A DNA stretch of 64,000 nucleotides from Phytoseiulus persimilis (taxonomy: Eukaryota > Arthropoda > Arachnida > Mesostigmata > Phytoseiidae). Below are positions 10,801 to 23,900 of the stretch, piece after piece (position 1 is the first letter of the stretch; the number at the start of each line of letters is the position of its first letter). Under the pieces are notes generated by a model, which was not told the origin of the DNA, did not search any database, and saw nothing but the letters and a program-made list of their open reading frames with translations. Made by a program: the position numbers and the translations under genes. The stretch is taken from NCBI GenBank assembly GCA_037576195.1, contig CM075103.1, forward strand, positions 30,712,723-30,776,722, written 5' to 3'.

Positions 10801-13800
10801 ACGGAAGATACATGCGGCGAGCGGTGTGTCCACACCGAGGAAATTTTTCCCACGTCTGGAGACCACGTCGGCAACGACGCCGGCCGCGGCCAAGACGTCG
10901 ACCAGGTGCATCGAGTTCGCACGGAGCGTCGTCGACGACGACGAATTCCTCGGGTTCGTGCAGTCACCCCACAGGCCAACAACGAGGAATTCAGAAGGCG
11001 CGTCGACGACCAAGTGGCTGCGAGCAGTCGTCGCCAGCGGAAGTCCGCTCGGAGCGTCGGCTCAAAAATCGAAGTCCTCTGCTGACCGTAGCAAATTCCA
11101 CTGAATTCATTTCACACACATAGAAACAATTTATCGGAGTCGGGGAGATCCGTCGGAGAGATGGTTTACTCTCGGCTGCGTTGAGCCGCTCCGGCGAGAG
11201 GTGAGAACCGGCGTAATTTCTCAGCTCGCTCCCACCCCCGACGGAGGGCTTCTCCGTTCGCGGGATACGTTTTCGGAAGACTCATGGTGACCGCCGTGGC
11301 TGATTCCCGCCGGAATTCCGCCGGGCGTTGCGTCGAGAGGTTGACTGCGCTCGTTGATTGCATTATCAGCGGCTCGAGGTAGCCCACAAGAAAAATTCGT
11401 TCGAACCACTATCTCATTACAGGAAAGGATATTAATGCTTGCCGACAGCGCTCAGCTATCTGAGCTGATTCGCAATCAGACGAAGACCAATGGTTCTCCC
11501 CCGCCCGCCTGCTCGCTCGCTCGGTATTTTCACTCGAAGCCCGACGACGGTAACAACTGAAACGACGATGGGATCTTCAGACGGCCGAAGTTCAGACGAT
11601 ACAGACATCAAGGCACAACGAGTATTCGGCTCACGGTGAATCAATCGCTGTCGAGACCCTCTGTAACGAACTTATACCACGAGGTAAAATGAGCTAACGA
11701 TCGACATGGGAATCTCCTCCTGGGCTCCACAACTGGGATGAGTTGACTCATTCTCGGAGAGACCGAGATTCTCCCCGAGCTCCATGATGTGCTTCCAGAA
11801 CGTCATTGTACCGACCGCTCGGCCACACCAGCGGTCCGCCGATCAGCACGGTGAATCGAAACAAATGGTAAGGCCACCGAATCGACGAGTTCGCGGGTTC
11901 TCTTCAAGGAAGTAGCCCCGCACGACGGGAAGTTTGCTGTCCTTCACTTCTCACTCTCCATCTGGATAAGGAGAGAGTCGACAATGACGAATTTTTTCCG
12001 TCTCCGAAGTTCATCTGAACTCCGCTCCGTGCGTTCGCCGTCGACGTCCTCCGGACTCGGTCGGCGCTGGTTTCGCTCCTGACGGTAATTAATATGATCA
12101 CAAGACACACGACTATCGGATAGAGTCAATATTGATGAGCTGATAACCGGAATACACGGCGCGCAGATCTGGTCAGGTGGGCTCGGGCGCGCTCAGCCCA
12201 GATTCCTGGCCCGCCTCTGAGCTACTCGGTGGGCTGTAGGACAATTATCGCTCTCGGTACTCGTTGCCAGCGAGATTCGAAGCTCTGATTCCAGTAACAT
12301 CTCCCCTCGATCCGCTGGACGTCGTCTCGATTCTCTCTCGGAGTATTGGAAAGTTAACACTCTGCTAACCTCGCTCCTCTTGGGGAATTCGCGAGCATCG
12401 AGTTGCCCTCGTTGGAGACTGTCGAGCTCATTGCTCCCCTCTGACACGATTCTTGACAGGATGAGGATCCCCAGCGTGAAAACTTGAGCCGAATGCCGAG
12501 TAGGAACGTAGGGCTGACTCGTCGTTTCTATTGAACGACGTTTCGCCCCAGAATGTTCACAACATTTTTCGATTACCGGCGACAACCATTAACTGGTCAG
12601 CCGCGGCTGCTGTTGTGGCTGGCACTCCTGAAACGAATTTGAAAATGACTAATGAAGCCCGATGCTCTTCGAATGCCCCTGAAATTCCCAAAGTTACGAG
12701 GATGGACGCTTATTTCTGAATAAAAACAACCGATATACCGGTGCTACGAATCCTTTTGCTCTGGGGAAGCAACTTCATTCACCCCATCAACGAGGCCCTA
12801 GCTCGGACCATGAGCGCAATGCCGTAACCCAGCGCCTCGGAACTTCACGTCATCGAATCGACCATGGAGTTTCGCCCCGCGGATCCCCCCGGAACAACAT
12901 CTCCTCGGGACGGCGTCAACCCCGGACTGGCGTACATATCTTGAAGCTGCGAACATTCTGGATGCGCCCTTGCAGACGCCCCGCTTAGCTCAGTGTCCAG
13001 ACATGAGCTGCTAAAGCTCTGTGTCATCAAACGAGGGAACGGCACTCCACCACTCGAGACAGCAAAAGAAATTCTGCCAAAGAGGTGACAGAGATAAGAG
13101 ACACCACAAGTTTAAGATGGATGGCGCCGAATCCCCAAGGTTCTGCGGCTTGGCAGCAGGTGGCAACAACTCGATGAGATGGAATTGGAACCCGACTGAA
13201 ATCGCTGTTGTCACCCGAGCGCGTGGCCCTCCATGGAGCAGAATGCGAGCAGCGGACAGTTGTGATGAGTTTCGAAGAACTTCAGCTCGATAACAGCGGC
13301 CACGTAAATATTAATAAACGCCGCAGAAGTGTTCGGATCATCAGCAGCGTCAAAACAATTAATAATGTAACAAGCTACCGATGGAGGCGAAGTGCAAGAG
13401 GAAGAGCGTTGAGCCCGTCAGCGCCGAAATCTAAGGCTGCCCTAAGTGGGATTTGTTGAAGAAACCCTCAACCTCGCGGCGTTATCGGCTCTACAGGAAG
13501 ATTCATCAAAATATCGAACAAAACCACAAATATTCAGATAACATAGGTGCGATAACCAGGCCTGAAAATAAAGAATGAAGCGTTTTGCTCTGAGATTAAT
13601 CATTAAACGACCAAGCCTCTTCGACGAGGCAAAGCAGCGATCTAAAGACCATTGGAGCTTCCCAATCTCTCGAAACCGCTTTCAGAGAGCTGTGCTCGCA
13701 TTCTACCGGCCAAGGTTGCCAAAACGGAATCGCCGTTGAGCTCAGGGGATGGAAGCCATGGCCAGCTGAGAACGATTCGAACAGAAACACGGTTGTGTTT

Positions 13801-14356
13801 GAAATTGATTCCCGACCTCGGGCCAACTGGGTTCTCGTTCGAGGCGCGGGCTTACTTCGATCCGCGGTTTGATGCTTCAATGAACGTGGCCGCGTAGAAA
13901 CGCAATGATCTGGTTATAACACTGTCGGGGCTATGAAGACGAATGCCCCTTGCCTCCCCGGCGAGTTTCCCTCGTGAAGTTTTTGAAGCGTGTCCGTGCC
14001 TGACTGCTGGTCGCCCGCCCGCCCGCCTGCCTGCCTGCCTACCTGTCTGCCGGTGGGGGCCCACAGCAAAGAAATAGAAACAATGACAAGCACCGAGGCC
14101 GTGGCAAAATGCCGAATCATTGGAGTTAAATATTGACTCTGGGATCGATCCACCACCGACCCAGCGGCGGCCGCAGATCCCAACCAGGGGCAAACGTCAA
14201 CGGATTCGTTCCAATCTGCGACGGGTGAGGCGTAAGTCGTTAGCGCCTCAAACTGGGTGCCGTCCACTGTGTGACTCATCCTCGCGAAGAGCTTTTTTGA
14301 AAAACAACTTTCAACGACAGTTTGCGCCATCGAGCAGCCACGTATTTGGAAGGAGA
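7858..14356. other. GC-rich non-coding block with long open frames on both strands
   Basis: From about 8740 to 11100 several frames on both strands are open for 100 to 240 codons at the same time, which reflects scarcity of TA rather than one gene. The conceptual products are rich in Ser and Arg and resemble nothing known. The block also contains CCTG/GACC tetranucleotide runs near 14012-14050. Some short minus-strand segments at 11900-13920 have good splice sites but do not assemble into a protein I recognise. Confidence 0.4.
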
Positions 14357-14927
14357 TTATTTCTTTTGTTTGATTGACACACGAGCCGTTGCGGATTCCT
14401 CGTCAGTGGTTCCAACTTTCTGCGAGACTACACGTTCGGAATCCCTCCCCGTGCGTTGAACACTTCTCTCGGAGGAATGCTCATGTCCACGTACTCGAAT
14501 CGAGGAGAAAGAAGTGTGGAGACGGCTCATCGAATACCGGTGGAGTGATTGATTCATCCCGATCGTTTGAGGAGCCCGGTACGTCACACCTGACCTCATT
14601 GATCTGAAATCAGAATACAATGACAAACAGCCCTCTCAAAGTTCCTGATATCGAGCTCTCGCTGATTTCAGATTATGGCACGCGCGCTACAGGGGGGGAA
14701 TGAACGCACAGCAAAATTACGATGTCTCGATAACAGTAAGTGTCGTATAACTCTCATAGGGATTCCCCCGGACCATCACTCGGAAGCTGTCCGAAATTTC
14801 GTCTTCGTCCAGCAAGTTTGTCCGAGATCGAGTACGATATACAGTGGACTGAGTACGCGTAACCTCGGCTTTTCTGAGAACCGGGGTCAAAATGGAGTCA
14901 TTCGACGTCCTCCCCAAATTACTATGT
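14357..14927 (-). CDS. Candidate two-exon 3' end of an unidentified gene
   Basis: On the minus strand an open segment from 14927 to 14721 follows the acceptor GATCTTCCAG and ends at ATC|GTAATT. The next begins at 14603 after a strong acceptor (TATTCTGATTTCAG) and runs to TAA at 14357. Both join in phase 2 across a 117 bp intron, giving about 151 residues rich in Ser, Thr and Arg, for example NLLDEDEISDSFRVMVRG, ending in a basic KQKK tail. No family is recognised. A possible upstream exon near 15140-15070 would supply an ATG, but its donor (GTAACT) is weak. The donor GTAATT is also not strong. Treat this as a hypothesis. Confidence 0.22.
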
Positions 14928-17900
14928 CTGGAAGATCAATCATTCTGTTGGAGTTTTCAATAACCAGATATTTGTCTCCCCCGATCGGTTGGCGCTGAAA
15001 GTCATCGATCATCACTACAATAAGAGGATGCATGTGATACAATTCTTTCCATGCGCCAGGAGTTACGTCTGTCGTCCACAGGGCAGAGCCTTCACATCCT
15101 CCATGAGAAGAGCTGATGCCCATGCTCTCAGACCCGACATGGATTCCGTAACCACGCCACTACGGGGCCGTAATCACGACATGCATACCCTGGCCATGCC
15201 ACTACGAGGCCGTAGCTATGAGCCGTCAATCGTTCTGGCATTTACTGCGAGAAATTGTGGGGCGAGTTCCTGAGAACATAACTAAGGGGACAATACCGAC
15301 AGAGAGAAAAAACTTGGCTCAATACGACTTTCCTCCAAGAATTCCGATCCGAGGTTAGGCTGGTTCAGTCAAGGGCTTTGGCTCTTTGATAGCCTGCGCG
15401 GGGCTTCCGAGATATCCATAAAACCAATGCTTCCGCGGCCAAGACGAAAATGCCGTTTTGAGCCTTGAGTCATTCCTAGGGCCGTTGGATGACGGACTCG
15501 TGGTCTTCGTGGGCTTTCAAGAAGAGCCCCAAAAGCCGAGACCAGTCTGTAACAATACAGTTTCCGCCGATTTTCGGGTCAATTCGGGTCGGGGGTCATG
15601 CGATCAGTGAGTCCGTCGGTAGCCGTAGAGACTCTCCTCTTCTCTGAACGGTGCCGTAAGTCTTCTCCAGCCGGCTGCTCGATTGGTTCGAGACGCGGAA
15701 AGCAAGTAGGCAGCCAGGTAGGCAGTCGCCTGGTCGGTCGGTCGACTGAACAGTGGAACAGGCGACCAGGGATGCGAGCGACCGCGCAGTCTCGTATGGT
15801 TCGCCAATTATGTTGTTTACTCTGCTGTTCGCCTTCGACGGCTAACGACTTTATGATCATGGGGGTCTACGATAGTCTATGGGCATTTATTATTGAGCGT
15901 CGTTTATTGGCACGACCAACAGGCTGCACGGCGACCTCACCGGAGTGTCTGGCCAATTCATCTTCAACGGAGCTGCTGCGGCGTCAGCAGCAGCTTCTGC
16001 TCTCATCGACTGGCCAGGAGCAGAAATTAGCAGAAGCGACGCTGGGAAACGAAGTCTTGGGAAAACATGCCAACCTACCCTATCGCTACTCCATGGGTAG
16101 CAGTGAACGGCCAATGTCGAGCTCTTGGCGAACAGGGACCGATGAAGATAAAATGAGAAATGCAGATGAGACTAAATGCATCTCGACTGAGAGGCTTGCT
16201 GAAAAATTGATGTTTCAACTGCCGACGAATGTTGCCCGTCTCTGATCTGGTGTCCAGCGTTCGCATCTCGAGAACCATGTTTGTGCTCGAATTCGAATCG
16301 AGGTCTGGCTGGCGGAGGTCCGCCTCAACATTGGTCTGCCGTTCGAAAACGAGGAGCCAATCAAAGAACGTCGAATCGGCCCATGGTATTGACAGTTGAC
16401 TGAATTCTAGTTCCTCATCGTTATTCTAATAGGAGCTGATACGAATGAGAATACAAGTTGGTAAGAGAGTGGTGACCTCGTCGGACCGGGGCCGAAACCT
16501 GGGGATTCAGAATTGCCGAATTGATGATCTTGAATGGCGGATGGAGCAGGGAATTGATGGAAACTTCGAAAAACGTGGGAGTTCAAGTTCGGGGAACGAT
16601 TTCGGAGCCGCCGACTTCACTGCGAGAGGCTAAGGAGGTGTGGGGGCTGAGGCGATAAAGATTACCAACAATACCGGCTCCCCGAGTTCTGCGAGATCTC
16701 TCTCCAGTCCAACGTCTGAGCAAGTTCCCAAACTGAGCAAGTTCCCAAGCTTGATCGCCGGGGCCTGTCGCAATGTCTTATTCAGGGAGCAAGTACGGAT
16801 ATGTACCTGTTTCCGACGGAATACGTGGTGAAGTCAACAATGAGTTCCTTCCATGGCAAACAGGCTCAGTGTTTGTGACTGCCCACCTGAATGTCAGTTT
16901 CACTAGCGGACCGAGCAAGCGATCCGCCGACCGACTGGCTTATTGGTTGGATCTTTGAGCAAAAGTCGTGCAGCCAGTATCAGAGACAGAAGCCACCAGC
17001 GTCGAGATTCGTTCGTGATCGGGCCGTCGACAACTTGTCGTCGCTTGTTCTCGTGGGAAGTTATCAAACTTTATTGCCGTTAAGACATCCTCGCCAGCTA
17101 CCAGCAGCAAGCATACGATCCAATGCATAAACAAGACGAAGAGAAAGAAGAAGAGAAATCAACAACAGAGCAGAAAAATGACCGAACGGAGAGGAGCGGG
17201 AGAAAAGGACAATACCTTTAAATTGTTCTGCTTATCGCCACCGAGTGAGATAATGACGACGGCGGACGTTGTTTCGACGCGGTGCTGGATTTCGCTGTTC
17301 CCACAAACGATCGATCGTAGCATGAGAAGATTTCTCAGTTGTCCATCACTCACTCAGCGAGCGGACGAAAGAACGAGAGATCGGCCCGTCAGTCAGGTAG
17401 TCGAACTCCGGATCCAGAGATTGTGGAGAACGTGTGCAGATGTACATAAGTTTTCTCTCAAGTACCACCACCACCGGTAGCGACAGCGAAATCGGAGCTC
17501 AAGTTTGTGGGTCCATTGGGTGACATAGTGTCTCGGAGTCGTGCTGGGCTCGGTGGCAGAAAATCGTTTCAGCTCCAATAAAGACCGATATCAATGCAAC
17601 TCGGCGCTGAGGATGAGATTGGGCATGGCTCCGGACCCGGTACCGGCTCCTCGATTCCAATTCCATCCTTTCCGAACTACGATCGGGACTCGCACGGACT
17701 CAATCGCAGCCGGGAATCGGAATCGAAGTTCACGTAGTCATTTTCCCGGAGCACGAAAGTGCCAAAGTCAGAGAAAGCAACCGTTCCCCGTTGTCCCGGG
17801 TTCTCGCCATCATTGGAGTCTCGAATCCGAACTTGGCGCGAATGCGGTGTGCGACGGAAGCGGACCTGTGTTGCGGATTTCATGTTTTTTCCGTTATCTT

Positions 17901-20678
17901 TCGACCATTTTCATCCTTGGGTCAGACAGTCCTCCCTTCCAAAACTGATAGTTTAGTGAGTCATCAGCTGCCTTGACGATTTTTCTGAGCCCGAGAAGAT
18001 CTCATAATCAGAAACTTGGACCGCAGTCGCTCCTAGATGCGGAGTCGAAGAAAAAATGAGAACGAAAGATCGATCCGCCATTGACCCGCGGAGGTGCGGC
18101 TCCGCGAAGTTGAGTCGATTTTCTACGGTGACACCGTCGCCGTTGTCATCTTCGCCGTATCATGAATGACCGAAAGACAACAGCGCCGTATGACCGATCT
18201 AGGATCGCTTGTTCGTTGGCCAGCCGAGCGGGTAGCCTGTGGTTGAAGGGAGTGTCTCAACTCCGGCATCATAGCTGTTTTTCCCTCCTTCTGTCACGTT
18301 TTGAAATCACTTGAAATCACACGATGGATCGATGGGCCATTGTCGCTCGGCTTACGAAACGCTCGCTCTTCATTTCTCCATTCCGCGCTACCGTGGCGGG
18401 CGGGAGGCAGCCAGCCAGCCAGCAACTACGCCAGCTGAGAGTTGTACGATAATTGGCATCAAGCAGTCAGCACCAGGACCAACGAGCTCTGTCTGTATGT
18501 TCGTCCGTCTGTATGTATGTATGTGTAGGTCCGTTCGACAAGTAGGTAAACACCGAACGGCAGCAGCGCCGAAAACAAACGACGATGATGACGGCTGTCT
18601 CTCCGAAGATCCTTCGCCTCATCTGTAATTGAGTTGTGGCGATAGCGGAGTGAAAGCAGGCTTGACTCTCTTCCTTGTTCTCGGTTCTGAGCTTGCTCAC
18701 ACGCTGCTCGTTGATTGGTTTCTTCAGCAGCAAGGTGTCAAACGAGCCCAGCAGCGGGAATCGGATGAGAGACGATCTTCTCAGAGCTTGTTTCCGGTGA
18801 ATTACGAATGCAGAACAGAGCTCCCACTGAAGAACAATCGAGACCTGAAAGATGGTGCTGCTCTCCCTCTTTGACAGTGCGAGGGATTCCAAACCGAGAC
18901 GTGAGTCGGTACACGCCCTCGCCGATCTTCTTTCTTTTTCGCATCCAACGCGTATTCCCACTTCATCTATCGATCTGAAATCTCACGTGAGAACTGAAGA
19001 GAAACTCTCGCTTCGGGGCATTCCGTCGCCTGAGGGTCCTCTAAGCAGCCTATCAGATTACCGGGGAAGTCCTCGCGTCTTTCAATCTACTTCAGATCCT
19101 GGCTTCCGATTAAGGGTAGGGAGCGGAGCGTTTGTCGCGTCCCAGCTCGAGGCTTTTTCTCGGTTCCAGCAGAGCTTGAGCCTGAGGCTTTGGAGAAGAT
19201 CGTTCGAAATCCTGAGTCGCACAGCCTTTTCCCCTCCCCCAGAGTATGAATTCGCTGAATTTCTGTCGTGATGTTATCTTGCGTCGAATCAAGGTCGCTC
19301 TTCGCACATCTTGGAGCATGATTCGGAAGGGTAGAAGTTCATTCGACCAGCTCCCACATATCTCCCTGTTCTATTTGCGCATCTTCTGGACGCAGAGCTA
19401 CTCACTGTCTGAGAGCCTGTACTCATGATGACGCCGAAGAATCAAATTCTCATTTGTCTTGGTCGAAAACTCCTGGTTTCTGAGGTATGGCATCATTATC
19501 TTCTTGAGATCCCACCTTGCAAACCATCTCAAATTTGAAGATCATATGACTCCACATGGGTCGGGAGGGAAACTCAGACCTCAATCATTCCTTCGAAACC
19601 GATACCGCCGTAAAAGTCTGGCCCGGAGGATCCCGATTTGGTCACTCGAACGCAGCGAGAGAACCTTTTGAAGGGAGAGAGAGGACAAATTTGATAATCT
19701 CGCATTCCCCCTCGCACGATTCCTTTCAGATTTCAGGTCGCTGGGCTCCGGGAAAAATGAGCTGTAAAACCTTCATCGCCTTCACCCTCCTCAAATCATA
19801 TTGAGTTCAATGATATCCGGCCTTCAACACGGGTCCCGAACGAGGATTCAAGTCACTGATCTATATTGCCCTGCAAAAAATCAGCGGAAACCTGTGCGAT
19901 CGAGTTAGTCTCGTCTTTTTGAATCAATGGCCGAAATTATTCAATCGATTTCCGAGATTGATTACAAAGTGGTCATGATTTCAAGAAAAAAACTGAACTT
20001 CCAGGCTCAAATTATGACCGAAGAAAGGCTAATTCGTTTGGCTTCGATGCGCATGTAACCGGACATTGTTGTTACCGCTCATGGAGTGCTTGACATAGAG
20101 TTTAGGGGGCGATCGTTCTTCAGGGCAGCACGGTTTTTCGATGACCATTTTGAGCTTTATTCGTTCTCGAAGATACGTATCTTCGCTCCGAGGAAGGGAT
20201 GACCATGCACTTTTGCTTCCCCCCCCCCCCCTAACCGAGATTCCTGTACATGCCGCTGGCGCCTGCATAGGGAGAACTGTTCTCTGATGCTTTTCCCGCA
20301 GGATCAAGGGTTTCTTAGTCTTTCCGATATTTTCCTGGTTTGAAATCAAATCCCCAGGGCTTACCGTGGAAAGTTCTCTTCTGGAAGTAGCAGTTTCCGA
20401 GAGGAGAGTGCAACGTGGGATCCGGGATCACCCCGCATGGGGATCAGCTCGAGCAGCAACCCGCCCAATGAGCAATCTGAGGGGTCGAGGATTGAGGATC
20501 ACAATGAGCTACGAATACCGCCGAGGTATGATCATAATCAGCGAAGTTCGTCCGCCCTGAATCTCGGGAGGGACTTCTAGAGACGACACCTGCAAGATAG
20601 GTACAAAATTCTCATCCGACTTTTGCTCACATCCAGGTAAGGAATACCTGCGGCCGACATTACCTCATTAATTCGTGA
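14928..20678. other. Non-coding stretch with tandem and simple repeats
   Basis: I see no supported gene. Visible structure includes two 17-base copies of GCCACTACGRGGCCGTA at about 15156 and 15199, GGTC/GGCA runs at 15706-15758, a tandem pair of GAGCAAGTTCCCAAACT-like units at about 16718-16751, TGTA-rich DNA at 18490-18530 and a C13 homopolymer at 20219-20231. Confidence 0.4.
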
Positions 20679-20933
20679 ATCAGAGTAATTCTGTGGCGTC
20701 CCGTATTAGGAGTCGATCTATCCGGAAACCTGGAAATCGACACCCGATGCGCAAAATGCGGACGGGAGCCTGAAACCACCCCCCACATTATAATGAAATG
20801 TGTCACCAATCAACCCGAGACAGAAGAACTCGCTAGAAGAGTGTGTCTGACTGAGGAGTGCAGACAGGAGACATGGAGGGATACGAGGATGACACTGGAA
20901 AAATGGGAGAAAGAAACCCGAGAGATCCGCTGA
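20679..20933 (+). mobile_element. 3' remnant of a non-LTR retrotransposon (reverse transcriptase C-terminal CCHC knuckle)
   Basis: An open segment of 84 codons ending in TGA at 20931-20933 contains C-x2-C-x8-H-x4-C (CAKCGREPETTPHIIMKC). This is the zinc-knuckle-like motif found just after the reverse transcriptase domain in LINE ORF2 proteins of the I, Jockey and R1-like groups. It continues into an acidic and basic helix-like tail (LEKWEKETREIR) as such proteins do. An in-frame stop lies directly upstream at 20676-20678, and no reverse transcriptase core motifs precede it. It is therefore a 5'-truncated, decayed copy. An AT-rich stretch with TATATAAAAGAAAATG follows and may be the old 3' tail. 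The exact clade cannot be told from this piece. Confidence 0.6.
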
Positions 20934-23900
20934 ACTCTATCACCCCAGGAACTGGGTCCCATGTGATATGTATATAAAAGAAAATGTAGATATCTCATTT
21001 GAGTATCAATGAATAACCATAACCTGTTGAAGCTCGGACCTAGTTCAGGAAATGCATTATGTTTGATATGCTGCGCCGTTGAGGATCGGTGTCTGCGGAA
21101 GGCGAATATCCTCACACAGCAAGTTGGGCACAAATGTGTTCATATGATAGATCCCTATCCACGTCCTTTGCTCCCAGAAGATCCAATCGGGCCCGTATGA
21201 TTTCAGCTTGATTGAGTGAAAGTTCCAGCATTAGATGTTCACCGAGACGCTTGAAGGGTGAGGAATCTGAAGAGTTGTCAACTCCAAAGTTACTGTTTGT
21301 ACTCGCTCCCGATCATTCCACTCCTCAATGTTCTGAGTTCAAAATCGTGCATTCACACCCAAGAGGGGCACTTGCAGCGCGTTGGTTATCAGCTGAATGG
21401 AGGTTCACATCGGAGTGTTCAATCGGTTCCTAACTGGCAGTTTTCCCCCTCCTGACTACAAGAGCGGGCGGCGTCTTTTGGGGCGGCATTTTCGGGGACG
21501 GGCTAAATAAGGTCTTAAAAGGTTTTCTGAACGGAATTCATCGATACTCTCCTGGGGTTGATGTCGGAAAATTATAACAGATGAGATCGGAAGCAGAAGA
21601 ATTTCGACGCCTCACTCCGGTCCACTATGGCCATATAGTGAGCTATAGCCATGAGATTCTTCTCGATCTCGAGTGGGAGTCCTGACTCCTCATTCGTGAG
21701 TATCTACGTACTTTGACGTGGCCTGAGGAAACCTGCCCTGCCCCACCCCCCTCAATACATCGTTGTTGTCCCTCCTGGGCGTCACGGCTCCAGGTTGAGA
21801 ATCACTGATTTGAGAGACAGACGCTCGATTCGGGCAGCTCCAAAGAATCGCTCGAAATTCGAGACTCGGCTAAATCGTATCTCGACCGGGCGGCACCAGA
21901 GGGTTGCACGTCCCTGTTTGTGGTCCTGTTTCCGGATAAGAATGTGACGGTCTGCCCGGAGTTGGGATCACAGCTCGTCGCTTGAAAGTTTCCCGGTCGA
22001 AGGTTCTGCAAAATGTCAGCCTGCTCCGATCTGAATGAGAACCTCTCCCTCCCCGTTGGTTTAGAGGTGGTATACTAATAATCGGATGATCTGACGACGA
22101 GACTTCCGAGTTTCGTGGAAGACACGGCATGCATGCCTGCGTGCGATCTATTTGTCTCGCGAGTAACAAGCTCCGCTCAGTCCGGCTGATCGGACGGCTT
22201 CAATCCCTACTCTCGTTCTGTAGACGTGTGTCTCCTCGTGTGCTTACGACTGAGTGTGTTCGTTTGTGTGTGTATATGGCTTGCTTTCATAATAATAAAA
22301 AAAACAGCTGCTCTGTTTGCCTTGGTCCTATCGAGACATTCGATTGAGCGACCCGGCGAGCCGATTGCCTGCCCGGCGGCCTGGCCGACGATGAAGTAAG
22401 CGGCGATTCGATTGGAAGTTTGTTGTACGAACTTCTCGACACCACCACCACAGCACGTCCGAGCTATCGGTAGACTGTACTCAGTCAGTCGGGCGGCCCG
22501 CCTGCCTGGCGGGTAAGCTGGTATCACCTGCCCTGCACAACTAGATGTCGTCTACCACGGTTGGCTATCTGAAAAAGGTGCCGCACTTCGGCAGCTTCTG
22601 GCCGTTCTCGTTGCCGCTAAGAGGGTTCTGAGCTTCCCGGGTCAGATGGCTGGCTCGCGCTTGAACGACGCAGCGGCTGTTCTCGGCCTTGTCTTCGCCG
22701 TAACCACTGGTTATGGCAGGTTCTGGATCATGTCGTCAACGTCGAGCATCTAAACGGAGCTGTTCATGCTTTTGCTGGGCTCGAGTTGATTCGTTTCTCT
22801 CGTGAAAAGTCAGAATGCGTCTCGTGCGGCACCCCCTCGGAAATCCCCGAGGAGCGATCAGAGTGCTCGGTAGCGAGAGGTAGCCGAGTGGAAGATTGCC
22901 CGTTGTCTCAAAGGGGCGAAGCAATTAGCTCGTGTCCGGTCGAGTGGTGTTCGATTCATGCTACTGGGTGTCGGGAAGGCCGCGCTGTTTGCTCCGGAGT
23001 ATTCTAACAGCAGAGTTTCAAAATTACAGCTTCGACGCTAGTTTGACCACTTGAAAGCGAATAGGTAAAATTGCTTCATTAGTGCCGGATCCTGCACGAG
23101 CGCCCTGGGAATGCTCGTGATTATTGCGTCACTTAAGTAAACACTTGGGTTTTAGCCGCGGCGACCGCATCGTTTCTCGCGGAAATTCCGATTTCAGTGC
23201 TCGGAGCTCCTTCTGCGCCTCGTAGGAGACGGTTCCAGGGTCTCCTTCGCCCGCTCTCAGCAGGACGAGGAATCGTTCAGGGCACTGAGCTCGGCTACTG
23301 TTCTGGGGAGTCAGTTGTTACAGCGGCGGTGTTCCATTAATCAAAGCCGACGGTTCGACGTATCATGTATCGTTTGTGATAGATTTTCCCATACGCCCGA
23401 CGGTTTGATCGCTGGGATCGTAAGGAGGGTTCCCAGGAAAAGGTGGACTGTTGGAGGAACAAACGGTCCAGCGAGCGGATGAGCGCTGGGACGAACGGAT
23501 GAGACCCGGTCGCGCTGTTTCCATGCATTCAATTTATAAAGAAACGCCTGCCTGCCCGTCGTCCTTCCGTTTATCCACGATTGACCCGCCTCTAAAATTC
23601 AAGCCATTGTCCGCTTTTACAGATGTTGACTCGATAACGTCTGGCGGTCGATGATACGTAGCGTCTTGCATGGGGACTTTCTCATCACGGGGAAATTGTC
23701 AGAAGGGCTAGCGTCTGATTTATTCAACCACAATTCTTCACGCGCCTCTTGGAAAGCCCGGACGGCTAGCTGTTCGCTAATGTATCGTAAAGACTGAAAG
23801 GAGTCCGAGACATCGCGAGGAAGACTTCTGAGAAACTTGGGGGCGAGCTGAGAACTTGCGATGATCCGCGTTCGGCCAATGCCGATGCAGAACGGATGAG

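Noticed and set aside
11815..11850. Minus-strand TGGCCGAGCGG, a perfect tRNA A box
   Set aside because: No B box (GTTCRANNC) within tRNA distance and no paired stems.
13208..13459. Plus-strand 83-codon frame with plausible protein composition
   Set aside because: The opposite strand has an equally plausible frame at the same place, so composition alone cannot decide, and neither has a family match.
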